The notes under the pieces are model-generated. The model had not been told where the DNA came from. It ran no database searches and saw nothing but the letters and a program-made list of their open reading frames with translations. Below are positions 32,446 to 40,906 of a stretch of 64,000 bases of DNA, piece by piece (position 1 is the first letter of the stretch; each line of letters starts with the position of its first letter). The stretch is from contig DATCBY010000064.1 in NCBI GenBank assembly GCA_036511595.1, positions 1 through 64,000 of the forward strand. The letters are read 5' to 3'. Source of the DNA: DASZQY01 sp036511595. GTDB taxonomy: Bacteria > Pseudomonadota > Alphaproteobacteria > Rhizobiales > Kaistiaceae. A program made the position numbers and the translations under genes.

Positions 32446-32772
32446 ATGTTCAAGTCTGTTCGCGTCACAGTAGCGGCGCTTGCGTTCGTCGGGGTCGGCC
32501 TCGCGCCGGTTGTTGCTAACGCCACTGCCGGTCCCTGCATTCCCTGGTGGTGCCATCCCTGCCCGCCCAAGGTTGCTCCGGGCGCGGATCTGTCGCTCGG
32601 TATCGCCTGGGCGCTCACCTTCTTCCTGTGCGCCGGCATGAGCGTTGGCCAGCAGGACGTCTGGGCGAAGAACCATCACACTACCGTTAGCGGGCGGGAC
32701 CGCCGGCACGGAATGTTCGCCTGTGCAATTCCGGGTCTCGGCTTCTACAACCTGACCCACCACACCACGTAG
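32446..32772 (+). CDS. Small secreted protein of unknown function
   Basis: A 108-residue exported protein. Signal peptide at 1-26 (VRVTVAALAFVGVGLAPVVANA). The mature region begins PCIPWWCHPCPPKVAPGAD, with three cysteines in a Trp/Pro-rich motif. It then has a hydrophobic stretch (LSLGIAWALTFFLCAGMSVG), possibly a membrane helix, and ends with AIPGLGFYNLTHHTT. Not recognised as a known family. The ATG 32446 starts the signal peptide. It interrupts the apt-petABC neighbourhood on the opposite strand. A hairpin 20 bases after its stop may be its terminator. Confidence 0.6.
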   Translation: MFKSVRVTVAALAFVGVGLAPVVANATAGPCIPWWCHPCPPKVAPGADLSLGIAWALTFFLCAGMSVGQQDVWAKNHHTTVSGRDRRHGMFACAIPGLGFYNLTHHTT

Positions 32773-32791
32773 TCAGGCGTACTTCGTACCT

Positions 32792-32818
32792 ATCAGTCGC
32801 GCCCAAGGCGCGGCTGAT
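32792..32818 (+). terminator. Hairpin between the small secreted gene and petC
   Basis: A 12-base stem (ATCAGTCGCGCC / GGCGCGGCTGAT, one G-U pair) with a 3-base loop lies 20 bases after the secreted protein stop. It is followed by ATTGGCCTTT, a weak T-tract. It may stop that transcript, or the opposing bc1 transcript, which ends 120 bases away. Confidence 0.45.
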
Positions 32819-32938
32819 ATTGGCCTTTGCCAGGACTGGTGTTCATGCCGACAGGCGCAGCGCGCTCGCCGGTTAGAGCTGACGTCGCCGATTTGCCGCT
32901 GCAATTGGCGCAGACAGCGGGGGCGACCGCGCCGCCCG

Positions 32939-33919
32939 CTAGTGCGCGACCTTTTCCCAGACGCGCTTCTTGGTGAAGTACATCAGCCCGGCGAACACGA
33001 CCAGGAAGATGATGACTTCAAAGCCAATACGCTTGCGCTCGACGAGGTGCGGCTCGGCCGTCCACATCAGGAACGACGAGACATCGCGGGCGTACTGGTC
33101 GATCGTCTGCGGCGCGCCGTCCGTATAGGCAACAAGCCCATCCTTAAATGGCGGCGGCATGTGGGTCGACGCCGCATTCAGGAAATAGGGATTGTAGTAG
33201 GTGCCCTCGGGCACGGTGACGCCCGCCGGCGGATCCTGAAAGCCGGTAAGCAGGGCATGAATGTAGTCCGGGCCGCCTTCCTGATACTGCGTGAAGAAAT
33301 CGACCACCGCCCAGAGGACGCCGCGCTCGACGCCGCGCGCCTTGGCCATGACCGATAGATCGGGCGGCGGCGCGCCGCCGTTAGCAGCGGCGGCGGCTTG
33401 GGTATCGGCAAACGGGCTCGGGAAATGGTCGGAAGGTTTGCCCGGGCGCTGGAACATGTCACCCGCATCGTTGGGGCCGTCGGTGACCTGAACGCTGGCC
33501 GCCAGCGCCGCCACCTCGTCGGCGGCGAAGTGCGGGCCACCTTCCTGGCCGAGGTTGCGGAACGCCATGTACTTCATCGAATGGCAGTTGGAGCAGACTT
33601 CCTTGTAGACCTGATAGCCGCGCTGCAATTGCGCCGTGTCGAACCTGCCGAACGGACCGGCGAACGACCACTTCTGCAACCCCGGTTTCTTGATCGGGAA
33701 TTCGGTCGGCTGCGAAACTTGTGGCGCCGAGGCGGCGGGCGCTGCCGTCGTCGTCTGCTCGGTTGCGGGTGGCGGCACGGCCTGCTGCGTTGCTGCCGGC
33801 GCGGCGGCAGGTGCCGCCTGATCCGCCGGCGCGGAAGCAGCCGGCGCGGCGGCGTCCTGCGCCAGCGCGGGTAGTGCGCAAAGCGCGGCGGCGGTGAAGA
33901 TCGTGGCGGCCAGCTTCAT
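32939..33919 (-). CDS. petC: Cytochrome c1 of the bc1 complex
   Basis: Haem c subunit of ubiquinol-cytochrome c reductase; passes electrons from the Rieske protein to cytochrome c. A 326-residue protein: signal peptide 1-20, then an Ala/Pro/Gln-rich linker of about 55 residues (21-75) not usual in short forms, and the cytochrome c1 core. The haem motif C109-S-N-C112-H113 is at VCSNCHSM. Later DLSVMAKARGVERG, the PEGTYYNPYFLNAA segment with MPPPFKDG and the C-terminal membrane anchor (about 300-320) are typical. It is the last gene of petABC, 5 bases after petB. Confidence 0.94.
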   Translation of the reverse strand: MKLAATIFTAAALCALPALAQDAAAPAASAPADQAAPAAAPAATQQAVPPPATEQTTTAAPAASAPQVSQPTEFPIKKPGLQKWSFAGPFGRFDTAQLQRGYQVYKEVCSNCHSMKYMAFRNLGQEGGPHFAADEVAALAASVQVTDGPNDAGDMFQRPGKPSDHFPSPFADTQAAAAANGGAPPPDLSVMAKARGVERGVLWAVVDFFTQYQEGGPDYIHALLTGFQDPPAGVTVPEGTYYNPYFLNAASTHMPPPFKDGLVAYTDGAPQTIDQYARDVSSFLMWTAEPHLVERKRIGFEVIIFLVVFAGLMYFTKKRVWEKVAH

Positions 33920-33924
33920 CGGGA

Positions 33925-35160
33925 TCAGGCCTTGGCCGCGTTCTTGGCCAGCACCGCCTCGGTGATGCTCGTCGGCAAGGGCTTTGGCCGCTCAAGCAAG
34001 CCGACGACCGGCATCACGATCAGGAAGTGGGCGAAGTAATAGATCGTCAGGATGCGAGCGGCGATGACGTAGCCCCCCTCCGGCGGCTGCGAGCCGAGAT
34101 AACCCAGGCCAAGCCCGGTGATGACGAATATCCAGAAGAACTGGCGATAGATCGGCCGGAAGGTCGACGACCGCACCCGCGACGTGTCGAGCCAGGGCAC
34201 GAAGGCCACAATGGCAATGGCACCGAAGAGAGCCAGCACGCCAACCAGCTTGTTCGGTATGGCGCGCAGGATCGCGTAGAACGGCAGCAGATACCACTCG
34301 GGCACGATATGCGCCGGTGTCTGCAGCGGATTGGCGGCAACATAATTATCCGGATCGCCGAGGTAGTTCGGGATGTAGAACACCAGCCACGCGAACAGGA
34401 TCAGGAACACCGACAGGCCGAAGACGTCCTTGATCGTGTAGTAGGGATGGAAGGGCACCGTGTCCTGGCTGCTCTTCACGTCGACGCCCACCGGGTTGCC
34501 GTTGCCGGGAACGTGCAGGGCCCAGATGTGCAGCGCCACCACGCCGGCGATCATGAATGGCAGCAGGTAGTGCAGCGAATAGAAGCGGTTGAGCGTCGGG
34601 TTGTCGACCGAGAAGCCGCCCCACAGCCACGTCGTCACCGAATTGCCGACCAGCGGAATGGCCGTGAACAGGTTGGTGATGACCGTAGCGCCCCAGAACG
34701 ACATCTGCCCCCAAGGCAGCACGTAACCCATGAAGGCGGCGGCGATCATCAGCAGGAAGATGATGACACCGAGAATCCAAAGAATCTCGCGCGGCTCCTT
34801 GTAGGAGCCGTAGTAGAGACCGCGCAGGATGTGGACGTAGACGGCGAAGAAGAACAACGACGCGCCGTTTGAGTGCAGGTAGCGCATCAGCCAGCCGTAA
34901 TTGACGTCGCGCATGATCGACTCGACGGAACTCATCGCGAGATCGGCGTTCGGCGTGTAATGCATCGCCAGGATGATGCCGGTGACGATCTGTGCCCCAA
35001 GCATGAAGGTCAGGATGGCGCCGAAATTCCACCAGTAATTCAGGTTGCGCGGCGTCGGGAAGGCGACGAAAGAGGAGTGGATGAACCCAAAGATGGGCAG
35101 GCGGACCTCGATCCACTTGGCCACTGGATTCGTGGGCTGATAACTGGAAGTTCCCGCCAT
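33925..35160 (-). CDS. petB: Cytochrome b of the bc1 complex
   Basis: Membrane core of complex III with the two b haems and both quinone sites. It has 411 residues (typical 400-430) with about eight helices. Seen: LTFMLGAQIVTGIILAMHY, RYLHSNGASLFFFAVYVHILRGLYYGSYK (first His pair), GYVLPWGQMSFWGATVITNL (Qo region), the second His pair in FYSLHYLLPF and VVALHIWALH, and the Qo-site PEWY motif. Separate from petC, unlike the fused gene of Bradyrhizobium. The operon order is petA, petB, petC on the minus strand. Confidence 0.96.
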   Translation of the reverse strand: MAGTSSYQPTNPVAKWIEVRLPIFGFIHSSFVAFPTPRNLNYWWNFGAILTFMLGAQIVTGIILAMHYTPNADLAMSSVESIMRDVNYGWLMRYLHSNGASLFFFAVYVHILRGLYYGSYKEPREILWILGVIIFLLMIAAAFMGYVLPWGQMSFWGATVITNLFTAIPLVGNSVTTWLWGGFSVDNPTLNRFYSLHYLLPFMIAGVVALHIWALHVPGNGNPVGVDVKSSQDTVPFHPYYTIKDVFGLSVFLILFAWLVFYIPNYLGDPDNYVAANPLQTPAHIVPEWYLLPFYAILRAIPNKLVGVLALFGAIAIVAFVPWLDTSRVRSSTFRPIYRQFFWIFVITGLGLGYLGSQPPEGGYVIAARILTIYYFAHFLIVMPVVGLLERPKPLPTSITEAVLAKNAAKA

Positions 35161-35177
35161 GTTCTATCGCCGCCCGC

Positions 35178-35747
35178 TCAGCCGATCCGGATCGTGGTGT
35201 CGGAAGTGAATTTGTACAGTGGGATCGCCATGTTCTGCGGCGCCGGTCCCTGGCGGATTCGGCCGGCGGTGTCGTATTGCGATCCGTGGCAGGGACAGAA
35301 CCAGCCGTCGTAGTTGCCCTGCTGGCCGAGAGGCACGCAGCCGAGGTGCGTACAGATCTGGATCATCACGAACCAGGCTTCCTTGCCCGGGGTGCTGCGG
35401 TTGGCATCGGTCGCCGTCGCGCTGTCGGGCAGGTTGGCGTTGCGTGCATTCTGGTCGCGCAACTCGGAGAGATTGACCGCCTTCGCCTCGGTGATTTCCT
35501 TGTCGGTGCGCTGGCGCACGACGACCGGCTTGCCGCGCCATTTGACGATCAGAGACTCGCCCGGCTTGACCGAGGAGACATCGACATCGACCTGCGCCAG
35601 TGCGAGCGCCGCCGCGTCCGGGTTCATTTGGTCGATGAGCGGCCAGGCAATCAGCGCCGCCCCCACCACCACTACGCCGCCGGTGGCGATGTAGAGAAAG
35701 TCGCGGCGCGTCGGCTCCGGGTGGTCGGCCGTATCAGAACTTGCCAA
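35178..35747 (-). CDS. petA: Rieske iron-sulfur subunit of the bc1 complex, TTG start
   Basis: 2Fe-2S protein that takes an electron from ubiquinol. It has 189 residues. An N-terminal Tat-like segment (TRRDFLYIATGG) and membrane helix at about 18-38 anchor it. Cluster ligands are intact: C132-T-H134-L-G-C137 and C151-P-C153-H154 in FCPCHGSQYDT. Ends with QNMAIPLYKF and DTTIRIG. The frame begins with TTG at 35747 (TTG GCA AGT), with AGGGGA about 10 bases upstream; no ATG is near. First gene of petABC; petB follows after 17 bases. Confidence 0.94.
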   Translation of the reverse strand: MASSDTADHPEPTRRDFLYIATGGVVVVGAALIAWPLIDQMNPDAAALALAQVDVDVSSVKPGESLIVKWRGKPVVVRQRTDKEITEAKAVNLSELRDQNARNANLPDSATATDANRSTPGKEAWFVMIQICTHLGCVPLGQQGNYDGWFCPCHGSQYDTAGRIRQGPAPQNMAIPLYKFTSDTTIRIG

Positions 35748-35914
35748 AATTCGGTCCCCTGCCCGTCCGCGATTGGCCGCAGCCGGGCAACAGAATCCCG
35801 GCCAGACGGTCGAATTGTTTAGCCAGGCGCCTTAGGACTTGTCCAGTGTAGGCGGCCCGAATGCGCACATTGTCGCGGTTTGCCGCGGGCTGGCGGTGAT
35901 GCGGGTGTGGACCG

Positions 35915-37795
35915 CTACTCCGCCGCCTGCGTGTCGATGTAGGGCTGCGGCTCCGGCACCACGGCCGGGGTGGGGTCGAGAAAGCCGCCGGACTGGCGGT
36001 TCCACAGGGAGGCGTAGAGGCCACCCTGGCGCACCAGATCGGCATGCCTGCCCATCTCGACGATCTGGCCCTGGTCGAGCACGACCAGCCGGTCCATAGC
36101 GGCGATCGTCGACAGGCGATGGGCGATGGCAATGACCGTCTTGCCCACCATCAGCCGGTAGAAGCTTTCCTGGATGGCGGCCTCAACCTCGGAATCCAGC
36201 GCCGACGTTGCCTCGTCGAGGACGAGGATCGGTGCATCCTTGAGCAGCACCCGGGCAATGGCCACGCGCTGGCGCTGGCCGCCGGAGAGCTTGGCGCCGC
36301 GCTCGCCGACGTGGGCGTCGACCCCCTGCCGGCCCCAGTGATCGGCAAGGCCCGGCACGAAGCTCTCCGCATGCGCCTGCCGGATCGCCTCCAGCATGGC
36401 TTCGTCACCCGCCTCGGGACGACCGTAGAGCACGTTGTCGCGGATCGACCGATGGAGCAGCGAGGTATCCTGCGTGATCAGCCCGATCTGCGAGCGCAGC
36501 GAATCCTGCGACACCTGCGCGATATCCTGACCGTCGATGACGATGCGCCCGCCCTCAAGGTCGTAGAAACGGAGCAGCAGGTTGGCGATGGTCGACTTGC
36601 CGGCGCCGGAGCGGCCGACAAGCCCGACCTTTTCGCCGGGCGCCACGGTCAGCGACAGGTTCTCGATGATGCCGCTCTTGCGGCCGTAGTGGAACGTGAC
36701 GTTCTCGAAGCGGATCTCGCCGCGCGTCACCTTCAGCTGCATCGCATCCGGCTTGTCGACGAGCTGCTGCGGCTGGGCGATGGTCTCCATGCCCTCCTGC
36801 ACGGCGCCGACGTTGTCGAAGATGCCGATCGAAGTCCACATGATCCAGCCGGACATGGTGGCAATGCGGATGGCGAGCCCCGCGGCGATGGTGAGCGCAC
36901 CTAACGACAGCGCACCCTCCGACCACAGCCCGACCGCCAGCGCCGTCGTGCCGGCGATGAGCAGGCCGTTCATGATGACCACCGTGCTCGACATGGTCGT
37001 GATGAGGCGCGTCGAGTGGCGAAATTTGCCGAGATGGTCGTCGACCGCGTCGCGGGCGTAGTTATCCTCGCGCGAAGTGTGGGCAAAGAGTTTGACCGTC
37101 TGGATGTTGGTGTAGCTGTCGACGATGCGCCCGGTGAGCATCGAGCGCGCCTCCGACACGATCACCGACCGCTTCCGGATGCGCGGCACGAAATAATAAA
37201 GAACGAAGACGAACACCAGGATCCACGCCGCCAGCGGCGCCGTCAGCCACAGGTCGATCTGCCCGAAGAGCACCAGCGAGGAGATGGAGTAGATGGTGAC
37301 GAACCACAGCGCGTCGCAAACCTGCACCACGGATTCGCGGAGCGCCGGGCCGGTCTGGATGATCTTCGAGGCGATGCGCCCGGCGAAGTCGTTGGTGAAG
37401 AAGCCGACGGTCTGGCGCAGCACATAGCGATGCGTCTGCCAGCGCACGAGGTTGGTGAACGATGGTGCCAGCGACTGCTGGACGAGGAGGTCGTGCAGGA
37501 TGGTCGCCACCGGCCGCGCGACAACCACGACAAAGGCCATCCACGCGAACGTCCAGCCATAGTCGCGGAGCATGTGATCCGGCGTGGTATTCTTCAGAAG
37601 ATCGATGAGCGTACCGATGTAGCGGAAGATCGACACTTCGATCAGCGACACGAACAGGCCGACGACCATCAACGCGGCGAGCACCGGCCACACCTGCTTG
37701 GTGTAGTGCCAGTAGAAACCGCCCAGCGTCGTCGGCGGCATCGACGGATCGTGCTGCCGGAACGGGTCGATCAGATTTTCGAAAAAGCGGAACAT
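35915..37795 (-). CDS. ABC half-exporter with fused membrane and ATPase domains (second of pair)
   Basis: A 626-residue type IV ABC exporter half. The membrane domain (about 1-340) has six helices and the intracellular-loop segment LTGRIVDSYTNIQTVKLFAH. The ATPase domain has Walker A GRSGAGKST (about 392-400), signature LSGGQRQR (about 500), Walker B ILVLDEATSALD and the switch histidine in AIAHRLST. All catalytic residues are intact. It lies 68 bases downstream of a 616-residue homologue on the same strand, and the two share most of their motifs and the end LWxRQSGGFLD. They are probably a heterodimer or recent duplication. Substrate unknown (multidrug or lipid class). Confidence 0.9.
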   Translation of the reverse strand: MFRFFENLIDPFRQHDPSMPPTTLGGFYWHYTKQVWPVLAALMVVGLFVSLIEVSIFRYIGTLIDLLKNTTPDHMLRDYGWTFAWMAFVVVVARPVATILHDLLVQQSLAPSFTNLVRWQTHRYVLRQTVGFFTNDFAGRIASKIIQTGPALRESVVQVCDALWFVTIYSISSLVLFGQIDLWLTAPLAAWILVFVFVLYYFVPRIRKRSVIVSEARSMLTGRIVDSYTNIQTVKLFAHTSREDNYARDAVDDHLGKFRHSTRLITTMSSTVVIMNGLLIAGTTALAVGLWSEGALSLGALTIAAGLAIRIATMSGWIMWTSIGIFDNVGAVQEGMETIAQPQQLVDKPDAMQLKVTRGEIRFENVTFHYGRKSGIIENLSLTVAPGEKVGLVGRSGAGKSTIANLLLRFYDLEGGRIVIDGQDIAQVSQDSLRSQIGLITQDTSLLHRSIRDNVLYGRPEAGDEAMLEAIRQAHAESFVPGLADHWGRQGVDAHVGERGAKLSGGQRQRVAIARVLLKDAPILVLDEATSALDSEVEAAIQESFYRLMVGKTVIAIAHRLSTIAAMDRLVVLDQGQIVEMGRHADLVRQGGLYASLWNRQSGGFLDPTPAVVPEPQPYIDTQAAE

Positions 37796-37863
37796 TCAGA
37801 ATCTCATCCGGGCGGACGAAAGACCCGTTCCGCCGATCTTGCAAGTGTTCGCACCGACAACGG

Positions 37864-39714
37864 TTACTCGGCCGCCTGGGCGGCGGGGTCCAGATCGAGA
37901 AACCCGCCCGACTGGCGGCTCCACAGCGCCGCGTAGAGGCCGCCGCGGCGAATGAGTTCCTCGTGGCTGCCGACCTCGACGATGCGGCCCTTGTCGAGCA
38001 CGACGAGCCGGTCCATCGCCGCGATCGTCGACAGCCGATGCGCGATGGCGATGACGGTCTTGCCGGCCATCAGGCGATAGAGCGTTTCCTGAATAGCGGC
38101 TTCTACCTCGGAATCGAGCGCCGACGTCGCTTCGTCAAGCACGAGGATCGGCGCATTCTTCAAGAAGATGCGCGCGATGGCGACACGCTGGCGCTGGCCG
38201 CCGGAAAGTTTCACGCCGCGCTCGCCGACATGGGCATCGTAGCCGGTGCGCCCGCGTGGATCGGCGAGGTCCCGGATGAAGGCGTCGGCGTGCGCAAGCT
38301 CCGCCGCCCCGATCATTTCGGCTTCGCTTGCCTCGGGCCGGCCATAGAGGATGTTGTCGCGCACCGAGCGGTGCAGCAGCGAGGTGTCCTGCGTCACCAT
38401 GCCGATCTGGCCGCGGAGCGACTCCTGCGTGACGGCGGCGATGTCCTGCCCGTCGATGAGGATGTGCCCGCCCTCGAGGTCGTAGAAACGGAGCAGCAGG
38501 TTGACCAGCGTCGACTTGCCGGCGCCCGAGCGGCCGACCAGCCCGACCTTCTCGCCGGGCGCGATGGTCAGCGAAAAGTCCTCGATGACCTTCGATGAGC
38601 GGCCGTAGTGGAAGCGCGCGCTCTCGAAACGGATTTCGCCACGCGGCACCGCAAGCGGTTTGGCCTCGGGCTTGTCGACGATCGACACCGGCTTGGTCAG
38701 CATCTGCATACCGTCCTCGACGGTGCCGATGCTCTCGAACAGACCGGCGACCTCCCAGATGATCCACTGCGACATCGAGCGGAGCCGCGTCACCAGCCCG
38801 ATCGCGACCGTGATCGCGCCGATGGTGACAAAGTTACCAAGCCAGGCCCAGATGGCGATGCCGGCCACCGCCACGAGAAGCAACGAATTGATAACATTGA
38901 GAGAATTGCTGAGATGCGTGAACAGGCGCGCCTGCGTGTAGGCGGTCCCCAGGAACTCGCCCATCGCCGTGCGCGCGTATTCCTGCTCGCGCCGCGTATG
39001 GGCGAACAGCTTGATGGTCTGGATGTTGGTGTAGCTGTCGACGACGCGCCCGGTCATCTCGGCACGCGCATTCGCCTGCTTCTCGCCGATATCGCCGAGG
39101 TGCGGCAGGAAATACCGGAGCATGCCGATGTACGCCGCAAGCCAGACAACGAGCGGCGCCACCAGCCACACATCGGCGTGCGCCATGAGGTAAGCAGTGC
39201 CGACAAAATAGACGACGATGTAGACGCCTACCTCAAGCACGCGCGTGACGGCGTCGCGGACGGCGAGCGAAGTCTGCATCACCTTCTGCGACACGCGGCC
39301 GGCGAACTCGTCCTGGAAGAACGTCAGGCTCTGCGCCAGCATCGCGCGGTGCGCGCGCCAGCGCACCACCATCGGGTAGTTGGCATAGAGGCTCTGGTAC
39401 TGGAGGAGCGCCTGCCCCAGGGTGAGCAGAGGGAAGAGCAGCACGATGATGGCGCCCATCCCGGCAAGCGCCCAGCCATAGTCGTGCAGGAAGGTGGCAC
39501 GGTCGGCCTTGGCCAGCCAGTCGACCAGGCTGCCTAGGAACGAGATGAAATAGATCTCGACCACAGAAATCGCCGCGGTCAGCACCGCCATCAGCAGCAT
39601 CCACGGCAACGCCGGCCGCGAATAGTAAAGCAGGAACGCGAACAGGCCCGTCGGCGGCCGTTTCCCGTCGTCCGCGGGGAATGGATCGATCAGGCGTTCG
39701 AACAACTTGAACAA
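37864..39714 (-). CDS. ABC half-exporter with fused membrane and ATPase domains (first of pair)
   Basis: A 616-residue protein with the same layout as the next gene: six-helix membrane domain (about 20-330), TGRVVDSYTNIQTIKLFAHTRRE coupling region, Walker A GRSGAGKSTL (about 392-401), LSGGQRQR, Walker B LVLDEATSALDSE and the His switch AIAHRLST. It starts MFKLFERLIDPFPADD, parallel to MFRFFENLIDPFRQHD in its neighbour, which shows they are paralogues. Both ATP sites look active. It lies upstream in the pair, so probably first in a two-gene operon. Function in export of drugs, lipids or polysaccharide precursors is not resolved. Confidence 0.9.
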   Translation of the reverse strand: MFKLFERLIDPFPADDGKRPPTGLFAFLLYYSRPALPWMLLMAVLTAAISVVEIYFISFLGSLVDWLAKADRATFLHDYGWALAGMGAIIVLLFPLLTLGQALLQYQSLYANYPMVVRWRAHRAMLAQSLTFFQDEFAGRVSQKVMQTSLAVRDAVTRVLEVGVYIVVYFVGTAYLMAHADVWLVAPLVVWLAAYIGMLRYFLPHLGDIGEKQANARAEMTGRVVDSYTNIQTIKLFAHTRREQEYARTAMGEFLGTAYTQARLFTHLSNSLNVINSLLLVAVAGIAIWAWLGNFVTIGAITVAIGLVTRLRSMSQWIIWEVAGLFESIGTVEDGMQMLTKPVSIVDKPEAKPLAVPRGEIRFESARFHYGRSSKVIEDFSLTIAPGEKVGLVGRSGAGKSTLVNLLLRFYDLEGGHILIDGQDIAAVTQESLRGQIGMVTQDTSLLHRSVRDNILYGRPEASEAEMIGAAELAHADAFIRDLADPRGRTGYDAHVGERGVKLSGGQRQRVAIARIFLKNAPILVLDEATSALDSEVEAAIQETLYRLMAGKTVIAIAHRLSTIAAMDRLVVLDKGRIVEVGSHEELIRRGGLYAALWSRQSGGFLDLDPAAQAAE

Positions 39715-40012
39715 GTAAGGGCTCCACGACGACAGGCAAAGCGGACGGCCAGAGACCGCCGACCGCAGATTGCGGACGGCAAAGAAGGCTGGCGCGATTC
39801 GTGACGGCGCCTGAATAGGCCAGTTCCCAGCCGGTTTCCAGCTTCTACTTGGGCAACGTCGATGCCTCCGGCCGCCCCTCCCCGTCTTCTCGGCTTTCCT
39901 GAAACCGGTGGAAATCCCAGCCGTGGCTGTGTGCAGTGGCTATTGGGCCACGCCACAGCGACCGGGCACCGCCTATTGTCTGGCTATTCGCTGGCCAAAG
40001 GAGGCGTTGGCT

Positions 40013-40324
40013 ATGTGGACGCGGACGCTCTTTGTCGCTGGCCTGTTATGCAGTGGCGCCGCCCACGCGGCGGACCCCTGCGAACTTTCCGTGCCGCCCG
40101 ATCCCACGGGCGATTTTCAGCGGCTGCTGAACTGCGCCGCGCCTGGAATACGCGAAACGGAAGCCCGGGACAGGTTCCCGACGCTTCATCTCGGCGAACC
40201 CGACACCGCCGGCGATGCCGCATTTTCCAGGATCGCAACGTTGGCAAGCAACCGCGACCTGTTGCGAAAACTCGATGCGAGCTGGCGGCTTCTCTCCTTG
40301 CGCGTCATCGGCGGATTGAACTAG
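40013..40324 (+). CDS. Small secreted protein of unknown function
   Basis: A 103-residue exported protein. Signal peptide at 1-19 (MWTRTLFVAGLLCSGAAHA). The mature part contains DPCELSVPPDPTGDFQRLLNCAAPGI, with two cysteines that may pair, and a helical end. A perfect AAGGAGG ribosome-binding site lies 8 bases before the ATG 40013, which decides this start over the longer frame from 39908. No family is recognised. It precedes trmL by 48 bases. Confidence 0.65.
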   Translation: MWTRTLFVAGLLCSGAAHAADPCELSVPPDPTGDFQRLLNCAAPGIRETEARDRFPTLHLGEPDTAGDAAFSRIATLASNRDLLRKLDASWRLLSLRVIGGLN

Positions 40325-40372
40325 GAGGACCGAGGCCGGCAATCGTCCCGCACGGCAGTCTTCACCCGGTCC

Positions 40373-40855
40373 ATGCCCTCGCTCGCTCTCTACCAGCCCG
40401 ACATCCCGCAAAACGCCGGCACGATCCTGAGGCTATGTGCCTGCCTCGACGTCGAGGCGCACGTCATAGAGCCGGTGGGGTTCGACCTTTCCGATCGGTC
40501 GTTGCGCCGCGCCGGGATGGACTATCTGACTTTGGTCCGCCTCACGCGGCACCGGTCGTGGGAGGATTTCACCGCCTGGCGGGCGGAGACCGGATGCCGG
40601 CTCCTCCTGCTGACCACGAGCGGCGCCGTCGCCTACACCAAATTCGCGTTCGCTCCGGAAGACGTAATCCTGCTCGGGCGCGAAAGCGCGGGCGTGCCCG
40701 ACGTGGTGCACGCAGCCGCCGACGCTCGCTTGCTGATCCCCATGGCCGCCGGCCTCCGCTCGCTGAACGTCGCCACCGCGGCCGCGATGGTGCTCGGCGA
40801 GGCGCTCCGCCAGACAAACGGATTTCCGGTGCGCGCCGAGCCTTCCCGCCTGTAG
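40373..40855 (+). CDS. trmL: tRNA (cytidine(34)-2'-O)-methyltransferase TrmL
   Basis: SPOUT-class methyltransferase that 2'-O-methylates the wobble base of tRNA-Leu. It has 160 residues (typical 150-160). Seen: LYQPDIPQNAGTILRLCACL at the start, the VEAHVIEPVGFDLSDRSLRRAGMDY segment, and the knotted SAM site LLGRESAGVPDVVHAAADARLLIPMAAGLRSLNVATAAAMVLGEALRQ. All family motifs are intact. It precedes formate dehydrogenase by 51 bases on the same strand, although no functional link is known. Confidence 0.94.
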   Translation: MPSLALYQPDIPQNAGTILRLCACLDVEAHVIEPVGFDLSDRSLRRAGMDYLTLVRLTRHRSWEDFTAWRAETGCRLLLLTTSGAVAYTKFAFAPEDVILLGRESAGVPDVVHAAADARLLIPMAAGLRSLNVATAAAMVLGEALRQTNGFPVRAEPSRL

Positions 40856-40906
40856 TATCCACGAGCGCCGGGCCGGGACCCGGGAGAAAATGGCGGGAGG
40901 ACGACG

